A stretch of DNA of 64,000 nucleotides from contig JARCOQ010000017.1 of assembly GCA_029207755.1 (NCBI GenBank), positions 2,368,945-2,432,944 on the forward strand, read 5' to 3'. Below, piece after piece: positions 17,336 through 30,000 of the stretch. Position 1 is the stretch's first letter. The number at the start of each line of letters is the position of its first letter. The DNA is from Chamaea fasciata (lineage: Eukaryota > Chordata > Aves > Passeriformes > Sylviidae). Both the position numbers and the translations under genes were made by a program. Below the pieces are notes generated by a model. That model saw nothing but the letters and a program-made list of their open reading frames with translations. It had not been told where the DNA came from and made no database searches.

Positions 17336-20300
17336 GGCTGGAATTTGGCCAGGGGACCCCACACCTGCACCTGTGCAGAGCTGAGGTGTGGCCACCAACT
17401 TTCCCCACCTGCTGCTCCAAGAGACATCAGGGCTGTAAATAATAATATCCATAATTCACAAATCCGCTCCCAAGGAAGCAGCCTGGAGAGTCCCTATCAC
17501 CAAAATACCTGATCCACATCAGGAAACACCTCCTCCTTTTTTTTTTTTTCTCACCCAAACAGAAGGAAGAGAGCTCCAAGGTTATTTGTGATAATCCTCG
17601 TTTTGAGCTGGGCTTTAATTGCTGAGCTAAACAAGGGAAGTTTGCAGGGGATGCTGTGGGAGAGGTGAATTGAAAAATGGAGTTTGCATTTAATTCGTAA
17701 GCAACAAGGTTAATGACTGTTCTTATTTCACCTGACAAAGAATTTCTCAGTATTGATCCAGCTCCCTCTAACAGGGATTTTGTGTTTCTTCCTTTGAAGT
17801 AAAAATGAGCAAAATAAACAGCAACGGCGCACAACAATGGAAATTCAGTTAGATTAAGCCCACAGCTTCTTCCCCTTTCTGGACACACACTGTGAAAGCC
17901 TAAAACTGCCTCCAGTTGGGAGAGTTCTGCTGCTTCACAGGAGACTTCCAGCACTGAGGCAGCTTTCTGACAGAGGGAAGAGCCGCAGGGAGAATCAGGA
18001 TAAATCCACGTCTGCATTTACATTTCCTTCCACCTCTCGCCTTGTAGCTGCGTTAAACACAATTTCTGTATCAATATTGCATGATACCTCCCAAAGCTCT
18101 TCGGAAACAGAACATCTTGCTTTGTGTAATTAGTCTTTTGCCTCACTAAAGGGAGGAATAATCTGCCTCAGACTTCCTCTCAGGCTTTCTGAGCTCCGTG
18201 CTCGGAGGCCTCTGGAATATTTCTAACCCCTCGGTGACGGATCCCTCCTTCCTCTCCTGCCTTTCTTCTTCAGCCTAATTATATTTTCCCTTCTGTCAGG
18301 CTGAGCTTTGTGTTTGCTGAGCCTGGAGAGGTTTCTGCAGGGAGCTGAGCACCCCCAGCCCCTCCAGGATCTCCCACCCTGGCCAGGAGATGTGGGGTGA
18401 GGGGGAACAGGGGTGTTCCATCCCAGAACACTGCTGGCAAACCCCAGAAAATCCCTCAAAAATCTTTTTCTGACCCAGAGATGGGGCAACTGAGAGGTGT
18501 TTTAAAGACTTCTATTCCATCTCCAGTCTCATGAGAAGGGTGAGACAGGAGAGATGTTACAATTTATGCTATTAAAATCAGAAGCCAAACTATTTCCTAA
18601 TTACAATTCATTATGAGCGTTTTTTGGCCTATCAGCTTTTGCCACACAATGCTGCCAATGTGTTTAAGTCAATAATCTATTAAAATACCTCACGTGAGTC
18701 TTGCTACAACGCATCTCTCATATGTTCCATTTTCATATTTATATGTTCCATATATTCACCTTCCATAGTCCTGTTTCCCCGAAACATCTAGGCTGGGTCG
18801 TCATTTGAAACTTGGCCGTGCAAGGTCATCATTTAAAACTTGTTTCCCGTTCCATTTCTCTCCCGGCAATGCCTGTCCTATCCCACGGCGTTTCTAAACC
18901 AGCATTTTTTATCTCAGAGTTTGCGTGCAGGTGCACAAGACCATGTGAGAATTTTTTTTTTTTTTTTTTTTTTGAGAATTCCCTACAGATCTACTTCCCA
19001 CCTGTGCTCGTGGCCAGGTTTTTCCCTGGGTTCTGGCATCCCTTCAGGCTGGCATTGCAATTCCTGAGCTGGCTGCTGTCTCCATCTGCCCGCTGGCTCC
19101 CGGACAGCTGGCCCGGGGCTCCGCTGCTCGGTTTGTTGGCCAAACCCGAGACAAATTGGCCTGGCTAATGAGCCTTAAAAACAGCCTGGAAATGGTTCTT
19201 AAAAACAGCCTGTGAGTGTTTTATAAAGTAAATCTCACTTCATTTACATGAGAGTAGAATGTAAACAGATCCTGTAGGAATACAATAAAATCTTCAGCTG
19301 TACACGTGACTGCAATGAATGGAAGGTTTGGGGGCTTTAATTCGCACTGATGGAGACTCGAGCCGAGATTTTCCTCGCTTTATTTTAATCTAAAATCCAA
19401 TTTTCCTTGTTTGTTTTTTTTTAAGCAAGCTTTTTCTGTAGTTCGCCTATTTTAATGCACCTCACCTCGGTCCATCCCGTCTTCAAGAATTTTTTTTTTT
19501 AACTTTCTGCAGCAGCAGAACAGGGAGAACAATGAAAAACAATTTCCTGCCTACATTTGTCGGGCTGCTTTAGTTTTCCCTGACACTCTGCTATGATAAA
19601 TCCGTGTTTTGATGGCCTCCTCGGCAAAGAGAATCTTCAAACTCCCCGTGAATTTTCGAGGTGATTAAGAAAATGAGTCAGCAGGATGCCTGCCTGTGTA
19701 AAGGTAAAAACTGCTCAGATCCGCTGACAGCTCTGGCACTTGAGCTCTTTATTCAGCATTTCCTGAGCAGCCAGACCTTCCCTTTGAGCAGCCCCGAGCG
19801 CCAGGTGAAAACTGGGGGTTGAAATTCTCCCAGGCAGATGCTGCCTGCCCTTCCTTGATGGATGTCTGGGAATATTCCAGGTTTTTCTGCTGCTCTGAGG
19901 CTGTCCAAGGCTTAATCTGGGTTTACATCAGTGTAAAAATGAGAGCAGAAAGTGACCCTGGAATTCTTCTTGCTCCTTCTGAGACCCCCAGGTCGGAGCC
20001 AGGTGTTTGGAACATCAGTGGGCCAGCAAATGTCACCATTAATCTTCACTAAACTACCCACAAATAGCTTTCTTCCATTTATATTTATTCAAAATATTCC
20101 CAGGAAACATTCACGTGTTTAACCCTCCTGGGAAAACAGAGGTTAGGTGGATTGAGACCATAAAACCAGGTGCACACATTACCTGCTTTTAAAGCAGGTA
20201 TTTGCATTGTAAACTTGTCATGCAGCGGAATTTAATTCCTGGTTTGCTGTTGTATTTCAGTCGTTTTGGGGTTTTTTGGGGTTTTTTTTTTGTTTGTTTG

Positions 20301-22794
20301 TTTGTTTTGGTTTTTTTTTTTTTTTTGCATGAATTCCAGCCTTTTTGAGGAGGGTGTCAGCACAGCTTTCCTGCCTGAAGAAAGGGAGAGAGACAAACGC
20401 AGAAAAAGGATTTGCACACCCAAAACACAAAGTTTTGTGCATTTTGGGCCGAAGAAGTGGAGAGCAGAGTCATCCCAGCAGGGCTGTCCTTCCACGGGGC
20501 AAGCTCAGTCATTCCATCAGCTGAAGGGCTTTGGATGGGGTTTGATTTTCCTAATCAGCTTAATTCCTGACAGCAAAGGGAGAGATCAGATTGGTTTGGG
20601 TGGCAGGGTTCCAAGGAGCAAGCTCCAACGTCAGCATCAGCGACAGCAAACTTGGGATTTGGTCTGGGAGTTGTTTACTGGCCGAGAAAAGTTCCGGGGC
20701 TGGAATGGAGTCCAGCAAATTTCTATTTATAACTGCATCATTTCAGGCCAAGTCCTGCAGAGCTCGTTCAGAAAAAATTTCTAGGAGCTACGAGAAGAAT
20801 TTTGGGATAAATTTGCTTATCAGTGCTTGATCTTTATGGACAAGAACCTTCGGGGGTTTTGTTTAGGTCAGTGCTCATGAGCAAGTGACATCACCACGGC
20901 AGAGATCATCAGTTATCTCCCCTTATGCAAAAGTGTCGGTGATTTGTGTTTCTGAACACTTTGCGGCACTCCTAAATTCCACCCAGGGACTTCAAATCCG
21001 CATCTGAAACCTTTTGTTTCGAACGTCTCATTCGACAAATGAGCTTAGAGCAATATTTAGCTACTTTTGTGGCTTTCTCTTGTTTAATTACTGCTGGCTG
21101 CCGATGTGTAAAGTGTCCCCGGTGGGCAAAATTCATCCCTGGGTAAATAGGCAGGGGTGTGGGAAGGCTTAAAGCTCCTTTAGCAGCGCCTGCAGTCACT
21201 TCAATGCGCCCAAAAAAGCTGCTCAGACACATCCCACCACGCCGTGAGGTGAAGGATTCGAGTCAGGGCGAAAGAAAATCTTCTTTTCACCAAGTGTTCG
21301 TACCTGAATTAGTGGGAGCTTCCAGAAATTCTCCTGGTTTTTGTTGCTCTGGGAATAAAGCAGCCGGTTCAGCCCTCAGCACATTCTAAACAGTGAAAAG
21401 AAATGGATATTTACATTGAATTTAGGGAGGAAAGTTACCAGCTGAGCATTTTGGCAGCTTGGCTGAGCCGTGCGTGCAGGGATCTGGTACCTGGGAATAT
21501 CCACATCCCAAATTCTGGGAGCGAGGCAGGGCAGGAGCTCCTGGAGTCACCTCAGCTCCTCATCACAGCAGCCCCTGGGTTCGGACTTTTCCACGTGGTC
21601 TTCTTTAAGATGAGCACTTTAAAACTCGTTTGTGCTTTTTCGGAGCCATCAACAGCAGCAGCTTCTCGAGCACAGGGGGGATTTTCTAAGAACTTAAGGA
21701 ATTAATTTTTTTTTTTCTCTGACTCTAGTGCTGGATAATCTCTGCTCTTTACTTTATTGGGTTGAAGAAACTCTGTGAGACTTGAAAAAAAACCTCACCC
21801 TTGTGCAAAATAAATTCAGAAATAAAGAATTAGAGGCAGGGAACAAGGTCCAGTTATTTTTCCATATAAATCAGGATGTCTCAAGCTCCCAGGCACTGAA
21901 GGAACAGCTTATCTGGGAAAATGGAAACATCTCCCCAACTCCCTAGGAAAGCTTTGTGCTCTCTCGAAGGGGACAGAACTTCATGCCAAGAAGGTTCTTG
22001 GGCATTAATTTCTTTTAATTAATGCCCCAGGACGTTCCCACAAAGGCACAGCTATCGACCACTGGGCAGGATATATTTTTAATTGGGAGAGGCCTTGCCA
22101 ACTGAGCTATAAAACAAGCACAAGCTGTTGAACAGAATAATGGAGAAGAAAGACCTGGAGGAAAAAAAGGGTTTAAAAAAAAAAAAAAAGGAAAAGGGAA
22201 AATATCTTTAGTTAAATGAGACCTAGGCAGGATTTTGGAGCTAAAAAACCGTGAAATTTATCATGAGCATCACGAGAGCTGCTCAGGGATGCAGGGATCC
22301 CGGTACCATGGAAATGGTGTCCAGGATTGTCTGCTGTGATTCCCATGGAAATGAAGAGGGTTCAGGTTTTGGACCTGTGATCGCACACACACCAAAAGCT
22401 GCCCGTGCTGTTCGCAGGGCAGGGACACGCACTGGGCAGGGCGCTGTGGGATGGGGCTGCGAGGAATTGAACAGGAATTGAATTTTTCCTCTGGCAGGCA
22501 GAAAGGAGGGACGGAAGGAGGGATGTGCATCTTGTAGATATCATTGCTCCGATGCTGACTCGAGGCAAACACAGCCAGTTCTGTGTAAAATTAAATACTT
22601 GAGTTGATTCTGCAAATATTTTTTTATGTAGAAGTCGCAGGGCTGCTGATCTTGGTTCTGTTTTATTCCTTTTGCCCCTGAGGAGGTTAACTGGGAGCAC
22701 AGTCCTGACGAGACTGTTGGGAAGCCCAAACGATACATTTTTCTGGTTCAGACAGGAAGAAAAACCTCCCATCCCCATATTCCAGGCAGTGTCC
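17336..22794. other. Intergenic, nothing assigned
   Basis: About 5.5 kb between CBLN4 and the formin. It has poly-T or poly-A runs (17533-17549, 18951-18973, 19489-19500, 20281-20327, 22173-22189). Some stretches, such as 20930-21120, keep several CpG dinucleotides and look unlike decayed repeats, so conserved enhancers are possible; this cannot be shown without alignment. Confidence 0.4.
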
Positions 22795-23195
22795 AATGAT
22801 AGTTTAACTGGTGGCCAGAGTGTCCTGAGCCACCTGTAAATGTATCAATCTCTGAGGGTCCAGCCCTTGCGGATTGGCTTAAAGTAATTTTAGCGAGGCT
22901 GCTCTTCAGAGGTGTTTTGTGAAGCAAAAGGTTTAATAAATGAAAAATAACAAACCTTACAGGAAACAAAAGAAAAACTGCGCACAGGTGTCGGAGAAAA
23001 CCTCAGACACCCTGCTAGAAACACTCCAAAAATCCCTTTTAACTTCCTTTGTGCTCCTTCCTAAATACTGAATGTTTTAGGAGGGACAATTTGGCTTGCT
23101 GTCAACAGGGAGAGGTGCAGGGTTTGGAGAAGGGTGAAAAGATTCAGTGGGTGCTTCTCTCTTGGCACTGAGTCAATCACTCTCATGACAGCAAA
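22795..23195 (+). mobile_element. LTR-like fragment, family shared with 29.6-30.4 kb
   Basis: The block around 22850-22940 ('tctgagggtccagccc', 'gaagcaaaaggtttaa') matches 29695-29780, with the 'aggagggacaattt' block also shared further on (23080 and 29923). Together they mark dispersed copies of one LTR-type element. Confidence 0.5.
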
Positions 23196-24547
23196 GACGT
23201 TTCTGGGTTTTTTACCTTATAAAAACTGCAAGGGCTGAGTCTTAAATTTTTTCCCTACATGGAAAACACTTGCTGGGTGTGGGAAATGCATTTCCACAGT
23301 CCCTGCACTGCTGGTGACGGTCTTTGCACAGAAATTCTGTGTACAGCAGCAGCAGCAGCAGCAGCCAGGCTCTGCCCTGCCCCTGCGCCCCTGGGTGTCG
23401 CAGGTCACTCCTGGAGCGGGATCAGTGTTAAATGCCAGCCCAGAGTGGGCTGTAAGCATGGAATTCTCAGCTCTCAGTGCATCCAAGCCTTCCGGAGGGG
23501 TCAATCCCAACCCCTCTCAGTGCCCCAGTCAAGGGGAGCGTTCAGCATTTCCATCAAAACACGGGGCAAGAAAGACCCGAAATAAATCAGAAATTTTCTG
23601 AAATAAATCAGGTTCGCTTTTCTCTCAACGCACGCTGCTTGCGAAACGTGATGAAACCCAGATTTTATCAACTTTTTATCGGAACTTTTATCAAACTTGT
23701 TGCAACTCTTTTCTTCTTTTAATGTTAAACGCACCCATTTTGCATTTGCAATTCTTTTCTTCCCATACATCGAGCTCCAGATAATCACTCTAATTAAAAA
23801 CACGTTAAAAGCCAACAAACACAGCAGAAATATTTTCTCTTTTGAAAACCATGGATAATTCCCTCCCATATCCACTCCTTTGATGCTTCATGACACTTTT
23901 CTCTTTTGCTGCTCCGACGTTTTTCTCTTCCTGCCAATGCAAATCTTATGTATTGATTATTTCCTATGGCATTTTTGGCAAATACATGACATTGGCCATA
24001 AAAAGCATTATTTTATTGTCCTGCTTAGTGGGGACAATAAAGGCAAAATAAAACACTCAGATACTTTCTTCTTTACATACTTAGGTTGCAATGTTTTAAT
24101 AGCAAAATAAAGAAGAATTTGTTTAAATATTCCCCTCTGTGGGTAACAGCTCCTCATTTCATTACAAGATGTGTGAAGCATTCTGTAGAAATTAGATCGA
24201 GAAAGTTAATCATTGAAAACGATAATTAAAACTGGGCCAGCAGCTGGGGCATTCAAAGGAAAAGATGGAAAAGAGAAATTATAAAAGGTCAAATGTGGGT
24301 TTTTTCTCAATATATGGGAATCTTAAGATAAAAAAGCACAGAATTGAGAGGCTCGTAAGTGATCTGGGATATTACAGGTCAAATACCACTTAAAATGACG
24401 CATTGAAAATTGAATTTCTCTCAAAACCAAGGTGTTCTTCTGCCCAGGTGAGATTGGCAAGGTGCTGCTTGTCAGTAAAGAAGAAAAAAAATTAAAAATT
24501 GTTTCCTGGAGTCCTCTTTCTGTCACCTCTCCATAAAATCTGTGTTC
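23196..24547. other. Formin 3' flank
   Basis: Downstream of the formin stop codon on the minus strand. The first AATAAA on that strand is at 24012-24017, about 530 bp past the stop, with ATTAAA at 24094-24099. A short CAG run at about 23345-23362 is not in a recognised gene. Confidence 0.45.
24012..24017 (-). promoter_or_regulatory. Candidate formin polyadenylation signal
   Basis: First AATAAA after the TAA at 24548-24550 on the minus strand. It would give a 3' UTR of roughly 550 bases. The motif is common by chance in AT-rich DNA. Confidence 0.4.
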
Positions 24548-24652
24548 TTACGGTGTGACTTCAGCACGCGCCTTCCTGAACTCACTGATGAACGAAGAGA
24601 TCCACCCAAAGAGTTCCTGCGAGTCCAGGTCTGGGGGCTCCCCAAACTTCAC
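24548..24652 (-). CDS. Formin exon, C-terminus of FH2 and stop
   Basis: Acceptor AAATTTCCAG. It encodes VKFGEPPDLDSQELFGWISS, then FISEFRKARAEVTP and TAA (34 codons plus stop). The pattern 'FGE..DL...ELF..I..FI.EF.KA' is the final helix pair of FH2 domains. No tail follows. Confidence 0.9.
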   Translation of the reverse strand: MKFGEPPDLDSQELFGWISSFISEFRKARAEVTP

Positions 24653-26101
24653 CTGGAAATTGGAAATAAAAGGAATGTTTAATATTTAGTGTATCTGAGT
24701 GTTCTCAACCATGTCCAGGAGCTTCATGAAATTTAAAGAGCAGAGAAAAGTTAAATACCTCCATTGTTATTAATATTAATATAAAGAAGAAGAGGAATAA
24801 GAGGTAAGAGAAGAAGGGGAAGAGGAGGAAGCTTTGAGCTGTCTGAAATCTCCAGGGAGCTGAGATCCAAAATATCCCAAATAAAAGTGATCTGAGGAGT
24901 TGTCATTGGACCACCTCAGTAACCTGGGTTAATCTCTCTGGCTGGGCTGCAAATCTCCAGCTGAAGAGGAGAAAAATCAGAAAATCCTGAAGTTTCCTGG
25001 CTCTGCAGCTGGGCAGATGAATCCATTCATTAAAGAAAACATGGACAAAAATGTCCCAATCCCAGGATCAGGATTTTTTTCCACTTCCAGAGGTTATCAC
25101 TGCATTTCTATCCCTTTCCTTAACATCTCTGACCACTGTTAAAGATGGGATTTTCTTTCTTTTTCTCCAGCCAGTATAAATATAAAGCAAGTAGGAATTT
25201 TTTGCACTCCTTTCCCCTCCTTTCTTCCCTTTTTCCAAAAAAAAAAAAGAAATGTGGGTTTATTTTCACTGCATTTTAATATGATTCATACCAGCACGCT
25301 GCTATAAAGCTTCTTCATTTCCTCACATCTTTTTGACAGCTGGGAGAGATCCCCTTCATATTTCTGAATTAAATCCTGTAATAAAATAAAACCTCCTAAT
25401 TTGCTGTGGGAGCACACGATTAAAGCAGGAATTAAACAGCAGCCAAAACAAAAATCATTCAAGGCGGAATTTTTCACGTCATAAAAATTTCACATTTCAC
25501 AAAAGAGGAGCGCGCGCGCACATTCCCCTGCAAGTATTAAGGCATCAAAGACAAAAATAATAAAAAAAATGAAAAGTTGATGTTGGAGAATTTTAACTGC
25601 ATTATAAAATCATAAAACCTAAGCTCATTAAAAGTGGAAGAGCCAGAGAAGCATCACAAGGTCCTGATGTTTGGTCTTTTTGCCTGCGCAGCAAACCCTG
25701 CCAGTTTCAGGTCCTTAAAGGGCAGAAAAAGGGCTTTAGAAACAAGCCTGGGAATAAAATCTCTTCATTTCAGCTTGTCTGGGACACCCACGTTTTCAAC
25801 AGCTTGCAACAACTTCAAAAAAACATTTCAACACCCAGTGTCCCGCCCGTGTCCCTTCATGCTTCCAAAACCATCGCACAGAACGGCACAAAGTCCGTGT
25901 TTCATGTCTGCTCTTCCTCACATCACTTCCCAAGGACACACAGGATTCTGCAGACTCCAAAACCACTGTCTCAGATCAGGATTTTGAGGCCAAAATTCAA
26001 CTGATGCCACAAGAAGCAGAAGCATCCTTTATTGACTTCCTCACTTTCTCTATCAGTGTCTTCCCCAGTTTTCTTTAGCTAAACACTCTTTTTTTTTCTT
26101 T

Positions 26102-26145
<44 letters not shown>

Positions 26146-26990
26146 GCTAATTTTGAAGCAAGAATCAGTTTCACATCAGGGTTTTTCGCATGTAAAAATG
26201 TTTATTGAAGAGTCTCACACGGGAGCTGGGGTGGGGAACAGATCCCACCCTGGTCCCCAGGTGTGAGCACAAACTCCCAGGTTACTCCTGCCTTACTCCA
26301 GCCCACAGGAAGGTTTTGTGGCTGATTTACCTTTAGCTCCTTGCAGAATTGGGTCTCCTGGGCTGTTGCCTTGCTGGCTTTGGGTTTAATGAGCCTCCTG
26401 CACTGGATAAGGTTCTCCAATTCTTTTTTTAAAACTAACAGAAGGGAAAAGAAAAGGAGGAATTTTCACCAGCACGAAGAGGTTCCTGTCCCTCCTGTCG
26501 ACTTCGCTGGTGCTGGAGTCTTTTTCAAAGAAGGAAACCAGCTTGTTTCCAGAAAGTTCTTGAACTCCAGGAAGTTTTTCTTCGCCTCCCACCTCCCAGA
26601 GACTCTCCCAGCCATCCCTTGTACCACTTAACTTCTGTATTTTATGATAAACTCTATTTACCACGACCAATACATTTTATTTTTTTTTTTTTTTTACATT
26701 TCTAAACCACCTGGACACACTTCAATATTTCTTTTTTTTTTTCTTTTTTTTTTTAATGCTTCACAGTAAAATGGCAGGTTAAGCATCTCCATGGCAACAC
26801 TTCACCTCAATGTTTTGAACCTTTAACTCTCTTTACAAACTACAAAGAGGTGCAGCGAGAAGCTGTTCCAAATGGCTGCACAGTGCATAAAGATCTGCCT
26901 GTGAGTGAAGAGACCACATTTACATACCATCAACCTCAGCACTGAGGCCCTTCATGGACGCTGGAAAGGAAGAGAGAGGGCAAAATCATG

Positions 26991-27021
<31 letters not shown>

Positions 27022-30000
27022 TCATTTATACAGCGAGAACGGGAGATTGGACAGAAATTGAAGGGCTTCATTTTATTTTTTGATTATTTTCCACCCCTTT
27101 CCCTCCTCTCACCATCAGGGACAGCTTCAAACTCCGCCAGCTCCTGAGGAAAGGTGGCCAGCTCGGGCTGGTGCAGGAGGATCTGTTCCACCAGGGCGTG
27201 CAGGAGGGTGAAGGTCCTGTCCCTGCCCCTCAGCAGAGGCAGCTGCAACAGAGCACAGCACACACACTGAGCCGCCAAAAAATAAATAAAACACGAGGGA
27301 GGGACGGCAGAGGCGCCGAGAGATCCCAGGTATGGAAAACAACGGAATGAAACTTCTCCTCTTGCTGTTTCACACGCGTTCCTGGTTCAGAGCTGGCGTC
27401 TGCAGCTCAGAAAATTCCTCATGCCAAGCGATTTTAATATCAGGGCAAGCAGCGTTTTGATGTTCTGCCTCATTAGAGGCACAGCAAATTCAGCAGCACA
27501 AAGCCGGCGCTGCTGCCTGAGAGGGGCAGCACAGCTTGTGATCACAGACAGGACAGAATTCATTGTGAGACGGGGTTTTGTTCTCTGTAACCCAGGGAAG
27601 GTGGTAAAATGCGAGCTCCTCATTAGGAATTATTTCCTCTCCACACTCAGGGAGAGTTCAAATGAATGGCAAACAAACCTCAGAGTGGGATGACTTTAAT
27701 GACAAAGGAATATTTACTCACTTTGGCCAGAGACGACAGCCGGAATCCTTTGGCCCCCTCCTTCCCAGCTCTCTCATTCAGGTGGTTCCCCATGGCCAAA
27801 ATGTACTCCAGGACGGCAACAAACTTTGGGCAGGACTGCAGCTGCCTGCTTGCTTGGGTGTTCTGGATTATCAGCTGAAACACACCAACCTTCCCTCAGA
27901 GGGAGCGAAAACGTGGATAAATCCGTGGGGTCTGTGCCTTCCCTGGGCCACCCCTCGCTGTCCCCACCTCAGGTCCCTCCCTTGCCCAAGGACGTGTCCC
28001 TGTCCAGGTCCCTCCGGGGTTTTCAGCCAGTCCAAACCCCCCAGGACAAAGCTGTGCTGGCACAGCCACCCCAAAAGGAGTCACATCCTTTCAGCCCTGC
28101 CAAGGGCACTCCAGCCTCCTGTGCACGAAAAAGAAAAGGGTTTTGCTCTTTGGTTGCCCAAATTCCAGGGATCAGGGGAAGCAGAGTCTGGAGCTCCATC
28201 CTCCGCCTCCCTCCCTTCCCTTTACACCAGCTCGGCGCTGTTATCGAAAGTGCTGTTATCAAAATTCTTAGCACAGTTTCCCCACAAGGAAGAATGATAA
28301 TTTCCTGTGCTCAAACCCAGAAATTCAGTTTTCCCAGGGAAGCCACCTCCCTTCGAGGGCTACAGGCACAGGAGGTGGTTTTGTTCTCAGTTTAAAAAAA
28401 TTTGTATTTTTTTAGCACCGCACCTCTTTTCGTCAGTCACCAACATAAAAATTAAAAAACAGGGCGAGGATGAAGCACATGAAAGATGCTGTTGAAGCAT
28501 TTATAGCACAGCTCAGGGCCAGAGGGTGCTGAAAGCCAAGATTCACGTTGTCCCTTAGGATTTTAGGTGGTTTAAAAATAGGTGTTAGCATGCATAAGAA
28601 CACACTCAGACACTAATTAGCTCTTCAGTGAACATTAAATATCCATCAAAGCAAACTGTGCACTGAATAACTTTCAAATATTCAATATTTGGCCTCAGTG
28701 GAGGACAGCAAAGGTGCAGCTGCACCAGGCAGGGTCAGGAATCTCTGCTTGTCCCCTGTGCTTTCCATCTGTTCCTCTTCGGAGCTCCCCTCACTGTTCC
28801 CGTGGTTTTGGTCACAGCCAGGCAAAGGATAACGACCTGATCTGTCAGAACTTTTCACATTTTTATTTTCATTCCCACACAGAACAAGGGCAAAACCTCT
28901 GAAATGTTTTCCATGGGGTGGAAATTCTTGTTTTCAATCAAAGCGTGGACAAAACCTGGCAGGAACAGCGGGACCCAGTCACCAGACTGGCCCTTGTTTA
29001 TTATTTGCCTCTCCCCACCCTTAGGTCATCCTGGGAAAAGGCAGAGAGGGACTTGAGCTCTGCTTCCCAAAAGATTTCAGTCCAGAGCTGTAATCCTTAG
29101 AGGGAGCAGCTCCTTCAGCCTTCAGGAAATGATAAATCTCTTTGAGATTTGTCAAATAAACCTCCTCTGTGTCTTAGATTGATTCTTTCAGCTCATGGGG
29201 CCAGAACATCCCCACAAAGGGAATTGAATTTTAATGGTGAAATTCACTTCTGTCTTATCACCGGCCAGAGAAGGAGAAAAGTTGAATGACTCCAAATGAA
29301 ATTTTGAACATCTTTTCCCCCTTCTTTTCTCCCTCTTTCGTGGAAGTTTATTCTACTGCCACGCCCAATATCTTGTAATTTGGTGGAACAAGGATGAGAT
29401 TAAACACACGAGTGGGGGAAAAAAACAAACAAAAAAAAAAAACCAAAAAAATCCCCAAAAAGCAAAACAAAACAAAACAAACGAACAAAAAACCCAAAAA
29501 CAAACAAACAAAAAAACCCCAAAAAACCAAAAACACCCCAAAAGAATCCTCCCAAACTCCACAGCTTTGAAATCTGCGCTGAGGTGATTTGACCCTCTCT
29601 TTATCAAAGCTGACCACAAACACACCATGACGGCTCCTTATGGAAACACCTCCTGGAGCCAGATGTTTTTGGCTCTACGAGGGTTCAACACACTCTGAGG
29701 GTGTCCAGCCCTCCTCAGAATGGCTCAGGATAATTGTGAGGTGGCTCTTCAGGTGCGTTTGTGAAGCAAAGGTTTTAAGGAATGAGAAAATAGCAAACAA
29801 AATAACAAATAACAGAAACAAGAGAACGGAGCCGAGTGTGGGCGCCAGAGAAGCCTCTGGCTAAGGATGCCCCAAAAAACACCTGAGCACCTCTGGGCTC
29901 GTTATTAAATACACAATGATCAAGGAGGGACAATTTGTCTTGCTGCCAATGGAAACTAAAGGTTTTGAGAAACATCCCAAAGCTCAACCAGTGCCCCTGC

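Noticed and set aside
29348..29628. Phe-rich minus-strand ORFs
   Set aside because: Low-complexity A/C-rich tract read on the other strand.
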